DNA of 23,107 nt from Acidobacteriota bacterium (GCA_023436715.1 JAEZIJ010000031.1:1-23107); one strand, 5' to 3'. Positions 9,502-16,950 are shown, counted from the first letter of the stretch. Translations and numbers: made by a program. The notes: generated by a model not told the origin, from the letters alone.

Positions 9502-10281
9502 TCAGATGAAAATCGAGCCTTCGAGATAGCGCACGGCGCGCCCCGAGATGCTCACGCGGTCACCTTGAAGCTCGCAGACGAGTTCTCCGCCGCGGGCTGA
9601 GACCTGAAGCGCGCGGAAGGCGGTTTTGCCGAGGCGGGCCGCCCAGTAAGGCACAAGGGTGCAGTGTGCCGAGCCGGTCACCGGGTCTTCCGCAATGCCG
9701 CTTCCGGGCGCAAAGAACCGGGAGACGAAATCGGCTTCCTTGCCGGGGGCCGTAACGATACAAGCAAAGCAATCTATGGCCGCCAGGGCGTGGAGGTCGG
9801 GCGCGAGGCTGCGAATCTCCTCTTCCGAATCATAGACGGCCATGTAGTCGCGCGAGAGCCAGAGTTCACGGGGCGGTTTGCCGAGCGCCTTCTCGAGCGC
9901 CGCGTGCGGCTCGCATTTCCTGGGAGGGCGAGCCGGGAAATCCATCGCGAGCAGGTGGCCGTCGCGCCGCACCCGCAACTCCCCGCTCCGCGTCTGGAAC
10001 CGCAGCAGATCGGCTGTCCGGTCGAAATACTCGAAGATGACGAACGCTGTCGCGAGGGTCGCGTGCCCGCAGAGATCCACCTCGCGCCCCGGTGTGAACC
10101 AGCGCAGGTCGTAGCAATCCCCGGCACGCATGAAGAATGCGGTCTCCGAAAGGTTGTTCTCGGCGGCGATCGCCTGCATCCGATCGTCGTCGAGCCATTT
10201 TTCCAACGGACAGACCGCCGCAGGATTTCCCGCGAACAAACGGCCGGTAAAAGCATCTATCTGATAGATCGGTATTCTCAC
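9502..10281 (-). CDS. PhzF-family isomerase-like protein
   Basis: A 259-residue member of the PhzF/diaminopimelate-epimerase-fold family, of ordinary length. The N terminus IPIYQIDAFTGRLFAGNPAA is characteristic, the catalytic glutamate is in NNLSETAFF (Glu 46), and FTPGREVDLCGHATLATA and GIAEDPVTGSAHC supply the two halves of the active site. PhzF itself isomerises a phenazine precursor, but most family members outside phenazine clusters have unknown substrates, and no phenazine genes are near. Start is GTG at 10281, 31 bp from the divergent peroxiredoxin start; only weak purine-rich sequence precedes it. Confidence 0.9.
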   Translation of the reverse strand: MRIPIYQIDAFTGRLFAGNPAAVCPLEKWLDDDRMQAIAAENNLSETAFFMRAGDCYDLRWFTPGREVDLCGHATLATAFVIFEYFDRTADLLRFQTRSGELRVRRDGHLLAMDFPARPPRKCEPHAALEKALGKPPRELWLSRDYMAVYDSEEEIRSLAPDLHALAAIDCFACIVTAPGKEADFVSRFFAPGSGIAEDPVTGSAHCTLVPYWAARLGKTAFRALQVSARGGELVCELQGDRVSISGRAVRYLEGSIFI

Positions 10282-10312
10282 GGTCTTAACAGTTTAGCGT
10301 TCGGAGGACTTG

Positions 10313-10843
10313 ATGACACGTCGGATGCACTTGTTAACAGCCGCGCTTGTCTGCGCGCTGGCGGTGGAGGCGCAAACGAAGGCGCCTGAGCTGAAGCTGA
10401 AGGTTGGTGATCCTGCCCCGGACTTCACGTTGCGCTCCACGGAGGGCAAAGAGGTCAAACTGTCCGACTACCGCGGAAAGCAGAACGTGGTGCTCGCGTT
10501 CTTTTTCGCTGCGTTTACCGGCGGTTGAACGAAGGAAGTGAAAGGATACCAGGCTGGTATCCAGAACTTCGCAGCCACGGACACACAGGTGTTCGGGATC
10601 AGCACGGACAACCTTCCGGCCCTGAAGCATTGGGCCGAAGAGGAAAAGCTGAGCTATCCACTGCTGAGCGATTTCATGAGGAAGGTGTCGGCGCAGTACG
10701 GCGTCCTGATCCCGGAAACGGGCTTGGCATACAGAACCACGTTCGTGGTGGACAAGGAGGGCCGGATCCGTTACATCGAGCAGGGTAACGCCGCGGTGGA
10801 CCCGGCGGGCGCTGAAACTGCCTGCCGCCGCCTGCGACGCTGA
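10313..10843 (+). CDS. Selenocysteine-containing peroxiredoxin (AhpC/TSA redoxin), UGA read as Sec
   Basis: A 176-residue redoxin whose frame is interrupted by TGA at 10526-10528 but stays open and conserved on both sides. The first part has an export signal (MHLLTAALVCALAVEAQ), then VGDPAPDFTLRSTEGKEV and the strand leading to the active site, VVLAFFFAAFTGG. The TGA is codon 72, exactly where the peroxidatic cysteine of the TxxC motif belongs; TKEVKGYQAGIQNF, TQVFGISTDN and YRTTFVVDKEGRIRY (Arg 141) continue the normal fold. A hairpin starts 6 bases after the TGA. Reading TGA as selenocysteine therefore gives an intact thiol-type peroxidase for hydroperoxides outside the cytoplasm. The only downstream Cys is 171. 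Phe 65 replaces the usual Pro of PxxxTxxC. ATG 10313 is preceded by GGAGG at 5 bp. A nonsense-mutated pseudogene is the alternative. Confidence 0.85.
10526..10528 (+). other. In-frame UGA, probable selenocysteine codon
   Basis: The TGA sits between FTGG and TKEVKGYQ in the peroxiredoxin, replacing the catalytic cysteine codon. The frame is open for a further 104 codons of conserved sequence. Confidence 0.82.
10535..10570 (+). promoter_or_regulatory. SECIS-like hairpin (selenocysteine insertion element)
   Basis: Lower stem GAAGT (10535-10539) / ACTTC (10566-10570), internal loop GAAA / AGA, then a perfect 8-bp upper stem GGATACCA (10544-10551) / TGGTATCC (10555-10562) with loop GGC. The first loop G is 23 bases after the TGA; known bacterial SECIS elements place the apical G about 16-37 bases downstream and sit inside the coding region, as here. 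SelB would bind this loop. Confidence 0.75.
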
Positions 10844-10853
10844 GGGAATCGCG

Positions 10854-11735
10854 TCAGTAAGGCGACAGCAGTTTGGCCGGGTTCCGCCTGGCCATGCGGT
10901 CGATCTCCGCCGGTGTGAATCCCTCTTCCTGGAGGATTTTCATGAAGGCGAGCAGCCCGTCGGGCGGCAGCGGATTGTTAGCCTGGCCCAGGTCGCTCGA
11001 GAGGATGACGTGTGCCGTGCCGCAGGCGCGTATGGCAGCCACTGAACGGCGGATGGCGACGGCGCGCTCCTGCGCAAGCAGGTCGTTGTAGGAAAATTCA
11101 ATGAAAGCTCCCATGACCGCCGCACGCCTCATATGTTCGATGGTCATTCCAGTGGAAGGATTGGGGCCATGAGTCACCACGATCCGGGCAATGCGTTTCG
11201 AACGCGCCTCTTTCACCAGCAACACGGTCTCATCCGAGCTGGAGTGGCCCGTGGCGAGCACCAGCCGGTGCTTCGCGATGAGATCGAGCACCTGAAGGAC
11301 CTCGGGCAGCAGCCGGCCGTCCTTCGAGATGGCAACGAAAGGCCGCGACTCGTTCGCGGTACGCACCTGGTGCTCTGAATCCACGGTGGGCATCGATACG
11401 AACCGGCCCAGCTTGCCCTTCACCTGGGCCATGTGCTCGACCGCGGCCGGGTTGATCCCTCCAACGGATCGATTCAGGGCGATGCCCCCGTAGACCTCCA
11501 TGCCCGGCGCGGCGCTCCGAGCCAGCCAGGCGAGACCCGCCGTCGATTCAAAATGGTTCTTCAGAACGACGGCCCGCATGCCGCGGCTGTGCGCAAGTTT
11601 TGCGAGCGAGATGCCGTCAATGGAACGCGCAAGGCTATCCGGATCGCAGTGGGCGTGAATGTCGATTACGCCATGGAGGGTCTGGCTCTGCGCCGCCAGG
11701 ATTGCCGCGAAGAAAAGGACCGCCGCCTTGGGCAT
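10854..11735 (-). CDS. Exported metal-dependent hydrolase, amidohydrolase-like (possibly DUF6282 type)
   Basis: A 293-residue protein with a signal peptide (MPKAAVLFFAAILAAQSQTLHG) and a TIM-barrel amidohydrolase pattern: the metal-binding HxH in IDIHAHCDPDS (His 27 and 29), a further His in VVLKNHFES (61), ATGHSS (164), VVTHGPN (189) and an acidic residue in ILSSDLGQ (Asp 248). Order and spacing fit a metal-dependent hydrolase or lactonase; the substrate is unknown. I recall similar proteins grouped as DUF6282, but this is from memory. ATG 11735 precedes the signal peptide. It is convergent with the peroxiredoxin (10 bp between stops) and 29 bp downstream of the response-regulator gene, so probably co-transcribed with it. 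Confidence 0.78.
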   Translation of the reverse strand: MPKAAVLFFAAILAAQSQTLHGVIDIHAHCDPDSLARSIDGISLAKLAHSRGMRAVVLKNHFESTAGLAWLARSAAPGMEVYGGIALNRSVGGINPAAVEHMAQVKGKLGRFVSMPTVDSEHQVRTANESRPFVAISKDGRLLPEVLQVLDLIAKHRLVLATGHSSSDETVLLVKEARSKRIARIVVTHGPNPSTGMTIEHMRRAAVMGAFIEFSYNDLLAQERAVAIRRSVAAIRACGTAHVILSSDLGQANNPLPPDGLLAFMKILQEEGFTPAEIDRMARRNPAKLLSPY

Positions 11736-11764
11736 CCCACGTAATATACAGGATGTGAGACTCT

Positions 11765-12244
11765 TCAGGCTGGGGTGGTGCGCGCCGTGGCGGCTCCCAT
11801 CGCCTTCTCCCGGGCGCGGGCCTTCTCCCAGTTATTCTTCCAGTGCCGCCACGCCAGGCTGACAACCCGGAAGACCTCGCTCATTTCGAACGGCTTCATC
11901 AACAAGTCGTATGCGCCCAGGTTAAGGACTTCCGCCCAGAGCAGGTCGTCGGCCAGGCGCGAAGTTACGATAAGGATGGGGCTGTCCGGCATGGACACTA
12001 CTTCCGCGAGAAGATCCTTCCAGGTACCATCCGGCAGGCTCTCCTCGCAGAGCACGACAGGCGCGGGCTCGTGGCTCAACCAGTCCAGTGCTTCACGACT
12101 GGAGCGGACCGTATGCACCTCCCAGTTCGAGTGCCGGAAGGCATGCTCAAAATAGACGTGGTCGGCCTCAAACGGGCTGACGCATAGGACCGTGGCAGGG
12201 CCGCTAGCGGGCGGAGGGTGATTGCTAGGATTACCGGTTGCCAT
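11765..12244 (-). CDS. Atypical response-regulator receiver domain protein (Glu in place of phospho-Asp)
   Basis: A 159-residue stand-alone receiver (CheY-like) domain with a short Pro-rich N terminus and a basic tail (NNWEKARAREKAMG). The conserved Thr (ILIVTSR, Thr 94) and Lys (LLMKPFE, Lys 117) are present. The phospho-acceptor position is Glu 67 in VVLCEESLPDG where DxxLPDG is expected, and the acidic pair near the N terminus is replaced by SPFEAD. It therefore probably does not accept phosphate and may mimic the phosphorylated state or act by protein contacts. No output domain is present. ATG 12244 has GGGAG at 7 bp, better than an upstream in-frame start at 12292. Confidence 0.85.
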   Translation of the reverse strand: MATGNPSNHPPPASGPATVLCVSPFEADHVYFEHAFRHSNWEVHTVRSSREALDWLSHEPAPVVLCEESLPDGTWKDLLAEVVSMPDSPILIVTSRLADDLLWAEVLNLGAYDLLMKPFEMSEVFRVVSLAWRHWKNNWEKARAREKAMGAATARTTPA

Positions 12245-12263
12245 GATAGTCTCCCGATCAGAG

Positions 12264-12292
12264 AATAAAATGGGACCCTGAGGATTGAGCAA
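12264..12292 (-). promoter_or_regulatory. Weak candidate promoter for the receiver-domain gene
   Basis: On the minus strand TTGCTC (12287-12292, 3 of 6) and TTTATT (12264-12269, 4 of 6) are 17 bp apart, upstream of the Shine-Dalgarno sequence. Weak matches; the divergent space 12293-12389 shows no clear promoter for the plus-strand hydrolase. Confidence 0.3.
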
Positions 12293-12389
12293 TCACTGTT
12301 CCACGGATTATCTTGCTGAGCGCGGGGGCGGTCGTGCGAACCCCGGGCGCTGAAATCGTGTAGTTTCTTCGCGGGAGGGCAGAAATTTC

Positions 12390-13325
12390 TTGTTTAGAAC
12401 CCCGATAGTCTCAAACCCCCACCTTCTCACCATCGTTTCGCATTTTTGGCCCAGCGGCCTCGATGAGCGGAGATTTCCCGTCGAGCGCCGGATGTACTCC
12501 ACGGAGCCCGGCGTCGCGGTTCTTGTCGAGACACAACGGCCGGAGGGAACGCCGGCCGGTGAGGTCGTACTTGTCCATGGTCTTGAAGGTTCGGGCGCGT
12601 CGGGATACATGAAAAGCACCGCCCAGGCGGCCCTCGAGGCGGGGTTTTCCGCGCACCGCTTCAATCTCCGAAGCTGCGGCGGAACCGAATCGTGCGGGAG
12701 GACCGGCTACCACTCCGGCCTGACGACCGACCTGCTCGCGTTCCTTCGCCAACTTCAGCCGGAAGCGGGCCGCCCGGTTTACCTGGTCGGGTTCTCCCTT
12801 GGCGGGAACGTGGCGTTGAAACTGGCCGGTGAGCTAGGGGAACACGGGCTCGGATGGTTGGGCGGGGTCTGCGCGGTCTCCACCCCGATCGATCTGGCAG
12901 CGTGCGTTGACCGTCTCGAGCGGCGGGGCAACTACTTGTATCATAAGCGCTTCGTGCGTCGGTTGAAGCGCAGAATCCGCCAGCTCGACCCCGGAGTGAA
13001 CGGGCTCCATACGGTAAAAACCGTGCGGGAGTTCGACGACCTGATTACGGCGCCCACATTCGGGTTTCGCGATGCGGCGGATTATTACGAAACCCAGTCC
13101 TGCCGCCGCTTCCTGGATGGAATCCGCGTTCCGTCGCTGCTGATTCAGGCCAAGGACGACCCGGTGATTCCATTTGAGATCTTCGAACGGCCGGGGCTGC
13201 GGAATCCGAACATCCGCCTGCTGGCAGTAGAGCACGGCGGCCACGTGGGTTTTATTTCCCGCCGGCCGCCGCGGTTTTGGCTCGGGCCGGTGCTCGTTGA
13301 ATGGATGCGCTCGTTACGGCAGTAG
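12390..13325 (+). CDS. YheT-type alpha/beta hydrolase
   Basis: A 311-residue cytoplasmic alpha/beta hydrolase of the YheT/ABHD1-3 group, typical length. Family features in order: N-terminal NPHLLTIVSHFWP, oxyanion region VVLVHGLEGSGAS, nucleophile elbow VGFSLGGN (Ser 136), acid in AKDDPVIP (Asp 257) and base in EHGGHVGF (His 285). Members are esterases or lipid hydrolases of poorly known substrate. The start is TTG at 12390: it is the only initiation codon that keeps the conserved N terminus, with an in-frame stop upstream at 12351 and GGGAGG about 11 bp before it; the next ATG would remove 34 conserved residues. It is convergent with the PEGA gene, only 2 bp between stops. Confidence 0.9.
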   Translation: MFRTPIVSNPHLLTIVSHFWPSGLDERRFPVERRMYSTEPGVAVLVETQRPEGTPAGEVVLVHGLEGSGASGYMKSTAQAALEAGFSAHRFNLRSCGGTESCGRTGYHSGLTTDLLAFLRQLQPEAGRPVYLVGFSLGGNVALKLAGELGEHGLGWLGGVCAVSTPIDLAACVDRLERRGNYLYHKRFVRRLKRRIRQLDPGVNGLHTVKTVREFDDLITAPTFGFRDAADYYETQSCRRFLDGIRVPSLLIQAKDDPVIPFEIFERPGLRNPNIRLLAVEHGGHVGFISRRPPRFWLGPVLVEWMRSLRQ

Positions 13326-13327
13326 GG

Positions 13328-13873
13328 CTACTTTACGCGCACGATGGTGGTTTTTTCGGCCTCAATCCGAACCTTCTCTTCGTGCCCCGCGCCACCGGAG
13401 ACCGGCACGATCTTCACCTCGTATTCGCCAGGGTTCAGTTTCAAGCCTTGAGAGCCGTTGTTGAATTCGTCCGTGTGGCCCATGTACTTCCCGTTTACAT
13501 ACACGGCAGCGAACTTTTCCGGGTAAACCGTACGGAGCATGCCGAACGGTGGCTTGGCCGGTTGCAGCGGTTTCATGGTCTCTCGCAGCGTACTGGTCTT
13601 GCCGGCCTGTATGTTAACTTTCGTCACGAGATCTTCGTACCGGGGCTCGGAGAGCCGGACCTCATGTTCACCCGCGGGAAGGGCATACGTGCGGCCGACG
13701 CGGAAATTCGCGGCAGGGCCCATGTACTTGCCGTCGACAAACACTCCCGCCCGGCCCGGGTTCACTTTGGTCTTGAGTCGCCCCTGGCCGGACTGAGCGG
13801 CCAGCGGGAGCGAAATCAGCGATAACGCGCTGAGAACAAACAAACTGCGGAAAGCATAAGTTCCAGGTCTCAT
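13328..13873 (-). CDS. Secreted protein with two PEGA domains
   Basis: A 181-residue exported protein: signal peptide (RSLFVLSALSLISLPLAAQ), then two PEGA-type beta domains. Each has the core 'V.VDGKYMG' followed by a 'LPAGEHEV' strand: first VFVDGKYMGPAANF ... LPAGEHEVRL, second VYVNGKYMGHTDEF ... LNPGEYEVKI. PEGA domains are found in surface-layer and cell-envelope proteins, often beside peptidases or kinases, and probably mediate binding. No catalytic domain is attached here. ATG 13873 is preceded by AAGG. It is divergent from the ABC permease pair and might be controlled with it. Confidence 0.85.
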   Translation of the reverse strand: MRPGTYAFRSLFVLSALSLISLPLAAQSGQGRLKTKVNPGRAGVFVDGKYMGPAANFRVGRTYALPAGEHEVRLSEPRYEDLVTKVNIQAGKTSTLRETMKPLQPAKPPFGMLRTVYPEKFAAVYVNGKYMGHTDEFNNGSQGLKLNPGEYEVKIVPVSGGAGHEEKVRIEAEKTTIVRVK

Positions 13874-13945
13874 ATCCTTATTAGTTGCACAAAACCCGTC
13901 CAGAGGTCCAAAAAAAATTTACGGCACGTCGAACCGCCCCTGGGT

Positions 13946-13991
13946 TTCCAGGACATCCTGGAACAAACCGGGGCTGGAAACCGTCTTCCAG
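13946..13991. promoter_or_regulatory. Double dyad of CTGGAA half-sites before the permease pair
   Basis: TTCCAG (13946-13951) and CTGGAA (13958-13963) form an inverted pair 6 bases apart; CTGGAA (13974-13979) and TTCCAG (13986-13991) form a second pair, also 6 bases apart, 3 bases before the ATG. The first extends to a perfect 8-bp arm around CA and further with gcccc/ggggc. This may be an operator, or RNA hairpins that hide the ribosome site. No obvious Shine-Dalgarno sequence is present. Confidence 0.45.
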
Positions 13992-13994
13992 TCG

Positions 13995-15236
13995 ATGAGG
14001 TCAAACGCTTCTATCGGTGAAGCTCTGTCCGTGGCGGCCGGGTCGCTGCGCGGGAACAAGCTGCGCAGTTTCCTTACCCTGCTGGGTATCATTCTGGCCA
14101 CCACTACCCTGATCGCTGTCATGGCCGTGATTCACGGCATGGATGTCTACATTGCCCAGCAGGTGTCCGACATGGGCGGCGACGGCTACCGCGTCCTGCG
14201 GCTGGCCATGATCGGCGAGCACGACCACAAGAAGTTCCTCGAAATGCTGCGGCGTAATCCCAAACTCAAGAAGGAGGAGTTCGCGTTCCTGAAGAGCCGT
14301 ATCACGCTTTCGCGCGATCTCGGGATTGAGGGCTACAGGCGGGCGACGGTGCACCTCGGCAAGGAATCGGCCGATGGCGTTCAGGTGCGGGGCGTTACGC
14401 CGAACATGGGCGCGATCTCGAACACACAGGTCGATTACGGCCGGTTTTTCAGCGACGGCGATAACCAGCGGCGGCAGGCCGTGACCTTCATTGGCGCCGA
14501 CATCAGGAGCAAGTTCTTTCCCAACGTGAACCCGGTCGGCAAGACGCTCGAGATCCGCGGCCGGCCCTTCGAAGTCATCGGCGTGGCCAAGGTGCAGGGA
14601 AGCGTGTTCGGCCAGAGCCGGGACAACTTCGTGATGATCCCGGTGGAAACTTTCTTCAAGATGTTCGGCTCGCAGACCGACATCGGCTACTTCGGCGTAG
14701 CCCTCGACCGGGAGCACATCTACCAGGCGCAGGACGAAATGCGGGTGCTCCTGCGGGCGCACCGCCATCTCGGCCCGAAAGAGGAGGATACGTTTTCGAT
14801 AGTGGGCTCGGAGTCGCTCACTTCGGCCTGGGACAAGTTGACCGGCGCGATCGCGGCGACCGCGGTTGCCGTGGTTTCGGTGTTCATGGTGGTGGGCGGG
14901 GTGGTCATCATGAACATCATGCTGGCGGTGGTCACGGAACGCACGCACGAGATCGGGATTCGCAAGTCGGTCGGCGCCCGTAAGAAGGATATTTTGAACC
15001 AGTTCCTGGTGGAGTCCTCCATGCTGGCGGCGAGCGGGGGCCTGCTCGGCGCCCTGATCGCCTGGGCGGTGGCGGTCCTGGTTCGGACACTGACACCGGT
15101 GCCGATGGCGGTGCCCACGGCGGCTGTGGTCATCGCGGTGGTGTTGTCGGCCGGAGTGGGGCTGTTCTTCGGCATCTATCCGGCCCGCCAGGCGGCATTG
15201 CTTGATCCTATTGAAGCGCTGAGGGTGGAGAAATGA
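13995..15236 (+). CDS. MacB/FtsX-type ABC transporter permease (first of pair)
   Basis: A 413-residue inner-membrane permease. First transmembrane helix about 25-48 (SFLTLLGIILATTTLIAVMA), MacB_PCD periplasmic domain about 50-285 (with GRFFSDGDNQRRQAVTFIG and NPVGKTLEIRGRPFEVIGV), then the FtsX domain with VTERTHEIGIRKSVGARKKD and end ARQAALLDPIEALRVEK. ATG 13995 gives the usual short cytoplasmic N terminus, although the frame is open upstream without a start codon. It shares ATGA (15233-15236) with the next permease, so the two are translated together and probably form a heterodimer. No ATPase or membrane-fusion gene is in the window. Confidence 0.92.
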   Translation: MRSNASIGEALSVAAGSLRGNKLRSFLTLLGIILATTTLIAVMAVIHGMDVYIAQQVSDMGGDGYRVLRLAMIGEHDHKKFLEMLRRNPKLKKEEFAFLKSRITLSRDLGIEGYRRATVHLGKESADGVQVRGVTPNMGAISNTQVDYGRFFSDGDNQRRQAVTFIGADIRSKFFPNVNPVGKTLEIRGRPFEVIGVAKVQGSVFGQSRDNFVMIPVETFFKMFGSQTDIGYFGVALDREHIYQAQDEMRVLLRAHRHLGPKEEDTFSIVGSESLTSAWDKLTGAIAATAVAVVSVFMVVGGVVIMNIMLAVVTERTHEIGIRKSVGARKKDILNQFLVESSMLAASGGLLGALIAWAVAVLVRTLTPVPMAVPTAAVVIAVVLSAGVGLFFGIYPARQAALLDPIEALRVEK

Positions 15237-16468
15237 GCCGGTCAGAGATCTTTTCGGCTGCGCGGATGGCGTTGACAACGATCCGCGAGCACAAGATGCG
15301 CAGTTTCCTCACGGTGCTCGGAGTCATCATCGGGACGGCGACAGTGATCGCGGTCGGATCGATCATCACGGGTCTGGACTCATCGATCGCAAACATCTTC
15401 CGGAGTTTCGGGCCCAACACGCTGATCGCCTTCAAGTTCCAGATCGGGTTCCGGTTTAATATCTCCCGTGAGGAGATGATGCGCAAGCCGCTGACGGTCG
15501 ACAACGCGCGGGCTATCTCCGAGCGCTGCCCTTCGGTGCAGTACGTGAGCCCGTATCTCTTCCCAGACTTCAACGCCGTTCACAAGGGCAAGTACAAGGG
15601 CAACGAAATCTACGATCTCGACCTCGGCGGCACCGAGGAGGCGTATGCCTTCGGTGGGACCGCCATGAAGTACGGGCGCTTCCTGAGCGCCGTCGATAAC
15701 CTGCACCGGCTGCCGGTGGCGGTGATCGGCGAGGACCTCGCGAAATCGTGGTTCCCGAATATCGACCCCGTCGGGAAAACGGTCGAAGTGGACGGGCACC
15801 AGTTCCAGGTGATCGGCGCGATGGAGCGGCCGGCGGCATCGTTCCCCGGTGAGGAGGACCGGCGCGTGCTGCTGCCCTACAACACGATGCGCAAGATGTT
15901 CCCAAGTGCGAAGGAGAACATGCTCGTCATCATCGCGTACGAGGGGAAACTCGCGGCCGCGATGGACGAAGTGTACGGCGTACTGCGGCAGGAGCGCCGC
16001 CAGAAACCGAATGAACCGGACACGTTCGCCATCACCACCTCGGAGCAGATGGTGGAGGACTTCCGGAAAATGATGTCCGTGACCGCGATCGTGATGGTGG
16101 TGCTGAGCTCGATTGGGCTGCTGGTGGGCGGCGTGGGCGTGATGAACATCATGCTCGTGTCGGTCACCGAGCGCACGAGGGAGATCGGCGTGCGCAAGGC
16201 GGTGGGCGCCAAGCGCATGGACATCATCACGCAGTTCCTTACCGAAGCAGTTGTGCTGACCGGGCTCGGCGGGCTGTGCGGTATGCTTCTCGGCTGGCTG
16301 CTTTCGCTCGGCGCGAAGCTGGTGTTTCCTTCCATTCCGACGACCGTGCCGCTTTGGGCTGCGGCAATGGGCGTGAGCGTGTCGGTGGGGGTGGGACTCT
16401 TTTTCGGAATCTGGCCGGCGGCGAAGGCGGCGCGGCTCGACCCGGTGGAAGCCCTTCGCTACGAATGA
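15233..16468 (+). CDS. MacB/FtsX-type ABC transporter permease (second of pair)
   Basis: A 411-residue permease with the same architecture as its upstream partner: helix 1 (SFLTVLGVIIGTATVIAVGS, about 24-43), periplasmic domain (about 50-285, with NIDPVGKTVEVDGHQFQVIG), then an FtsX domain with VTERTREIGVRKAVGAKRMD and end AAKAARLDPVEALRYE. The sequences of the two are clearly different, as expected of an old heterodimer and not a fresh duplication. Likely substrate unknown: export of a small molecule or lipoprotein-type cargo. A strong hairpin follows the stop. Confidence 0.92.
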   Translation: MSRSEIFSAARMALTTIREHKMRSFLTVLGVIIGTATVIAVGSIITGLDSSIANIFRSFGPNTLIAFKFQIGFRFNISREEMMRKPLTVDNARAISERCPSVQYVSPYLFPDFNAVHKGKYKGNEIYDLDLGGTEEAYAFGGTAMKYGRFLSAVDNLHRLPVAVIGEDLAKSWFPNIDPVGKTVEVDGHQFQVIGAMERPAASFPGEEDRRVLLPYNTMRKMFPSAKENMLVIIAYEGKLAAAMDEVYGVLRQERRQKPNEPDTFAITTSEQMVEDFRKMMSVTAIVMVVLSSIGLLVGGVGVMNIMLVSVTERTREIGVRKAVGAKRMDIITQFLTEAVVLTGLGGLCGMLLGWLLSLGAKLVFPSIPTTVPLWAAAMGVSVSVGVGLFFGIWPAAKAARLDPVEALRYE

Positions 16469-16496
16469 GGGGCCGGGCGATTCGCCCCGGCCCCTC
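16467..16496. terminator. Hairpin between convergent genes, probable bidirectional terminator
   Basis: GAGGGGCCGGG (16467-16477) pairs perfectly with CCCGGCCCCTC (16486-16496); inner bases can extend the stem with one bulge. It overlaps the stop of the second permease and lies 12 bases beyond the stop of the minus-strand gene at 16509. No long U-tract on either side. Confidence 0.55.
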
Positions 16497-16508
16497 ACAG
16501 TGTGAACT

Positions 16509-16895
16509 CTATTTCTTCTTGGCTTCGAACGGGCGGGGATCCCCGCCTTCGCGGCTCAATGTGCCCTTCAGGGTATCGCCCTCTACCGTCCCCTCATACG
16601 TCATTTTGAAATCGCCATTCGGCGTGGACATCTCGGTCACGAAAGAGAATTTGTTGCCGTCGATCTTGCCGTCCTTGAGGTCCATCGTGCGCGGCTCCAT
16701 GTCGCCGAACTGCATCGTGATTTTGCCGGTGACTTTGCTTCCTTCCGCCTTCAGGTCAAACGTCTGGATGATGGTGAACGACTCGCCGTCGCGCTCCATC
16801 TTTCGCTCGGACACCCATTTGCCGTCGATCGAGGCTGCCGCGGCGAGACCCGCGAGCAGGAAAAGGCCCACCAGAATAGTAGCGAGAACTTTCAT
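16509..16895 (-). CDS. Small secreted beta-rich protein, unknown function
   Basis: Not recognised as a named family. The 128-residue product has a clear signal peptide (MKVLATILVGLFLLAGLAAAA) and a mature part of about 107 residues made of alternating strands: SIDGKWVSERK, FTIIQTFDLKAEGSKVTGKI, RTMDLKDGKIDGNKFSF, KMTYEGTVEGDTLKGTLS. The 'G.W......G....f.L...g..l.G.......g....i..G.idG..i.f' rhythm is typical of small lipocalin-like or calycin-type envelope proteins. ATG 16895 has AGGAG at 6 bp. A TATACT -10 like box lies at 16945-16950 with no clear -35. Probably a single-gene unit. Confidence 0.75.
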   Translation of the reverse strand: MKVLATILVGLFLLAGLAAAASIDGKWVSERKMERDGESFTIIQTFDLKAEGSKVTGKITMQFGDMEPRTMDLKDGKIDGNKFSFVTEMSTPNGDFKMTYEGTVEGDTLKGTLSREGGDPRPFEAKKK

Positions 16896-16944
16896 AACAC
16901 TCTCCTTGGAATCGGAATTCTGAACAAGTCTCCCGATTAGGCGA

Positions 16945-16950
16945 AGTATA
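16945..16950 (-). promoter_or_regulatory. Possible -10 box for the small secreted protein
   Basis: TATACT on the minus strand (5 of 6 to TATAAT), about 50 bases before the ATG at 16895; the -35 position (TTCCAT) is poor. Confidence 0.3.

Noticed and set aside
10313..10843. Simple nonsense mutation or two separate genes in the peroxiredoxin
   Set aside because: The single stop replaces exactly the catalytic cysteine, the rest of the frame is intact, and a SECIS-like hairpin follows. A pseudogene is not excluded but is less likely.
12308..12664. Minus-strand frame of 118 codons
   Set aside because: Antisense to the YheT-type hydrolase, with no recognisable domain and high Arg/Pro content typical of shadow frames in GC-rich DNA.
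13919..14122. Minus-strand frame ending in protein-like sequence (FDLIDWKTVSSPGLFQDVLE)
   Set aside because: Most of it is antisense to the well-supported permease, and the open part coincides with the CTGGAA dyads. No start or homologue recognised.
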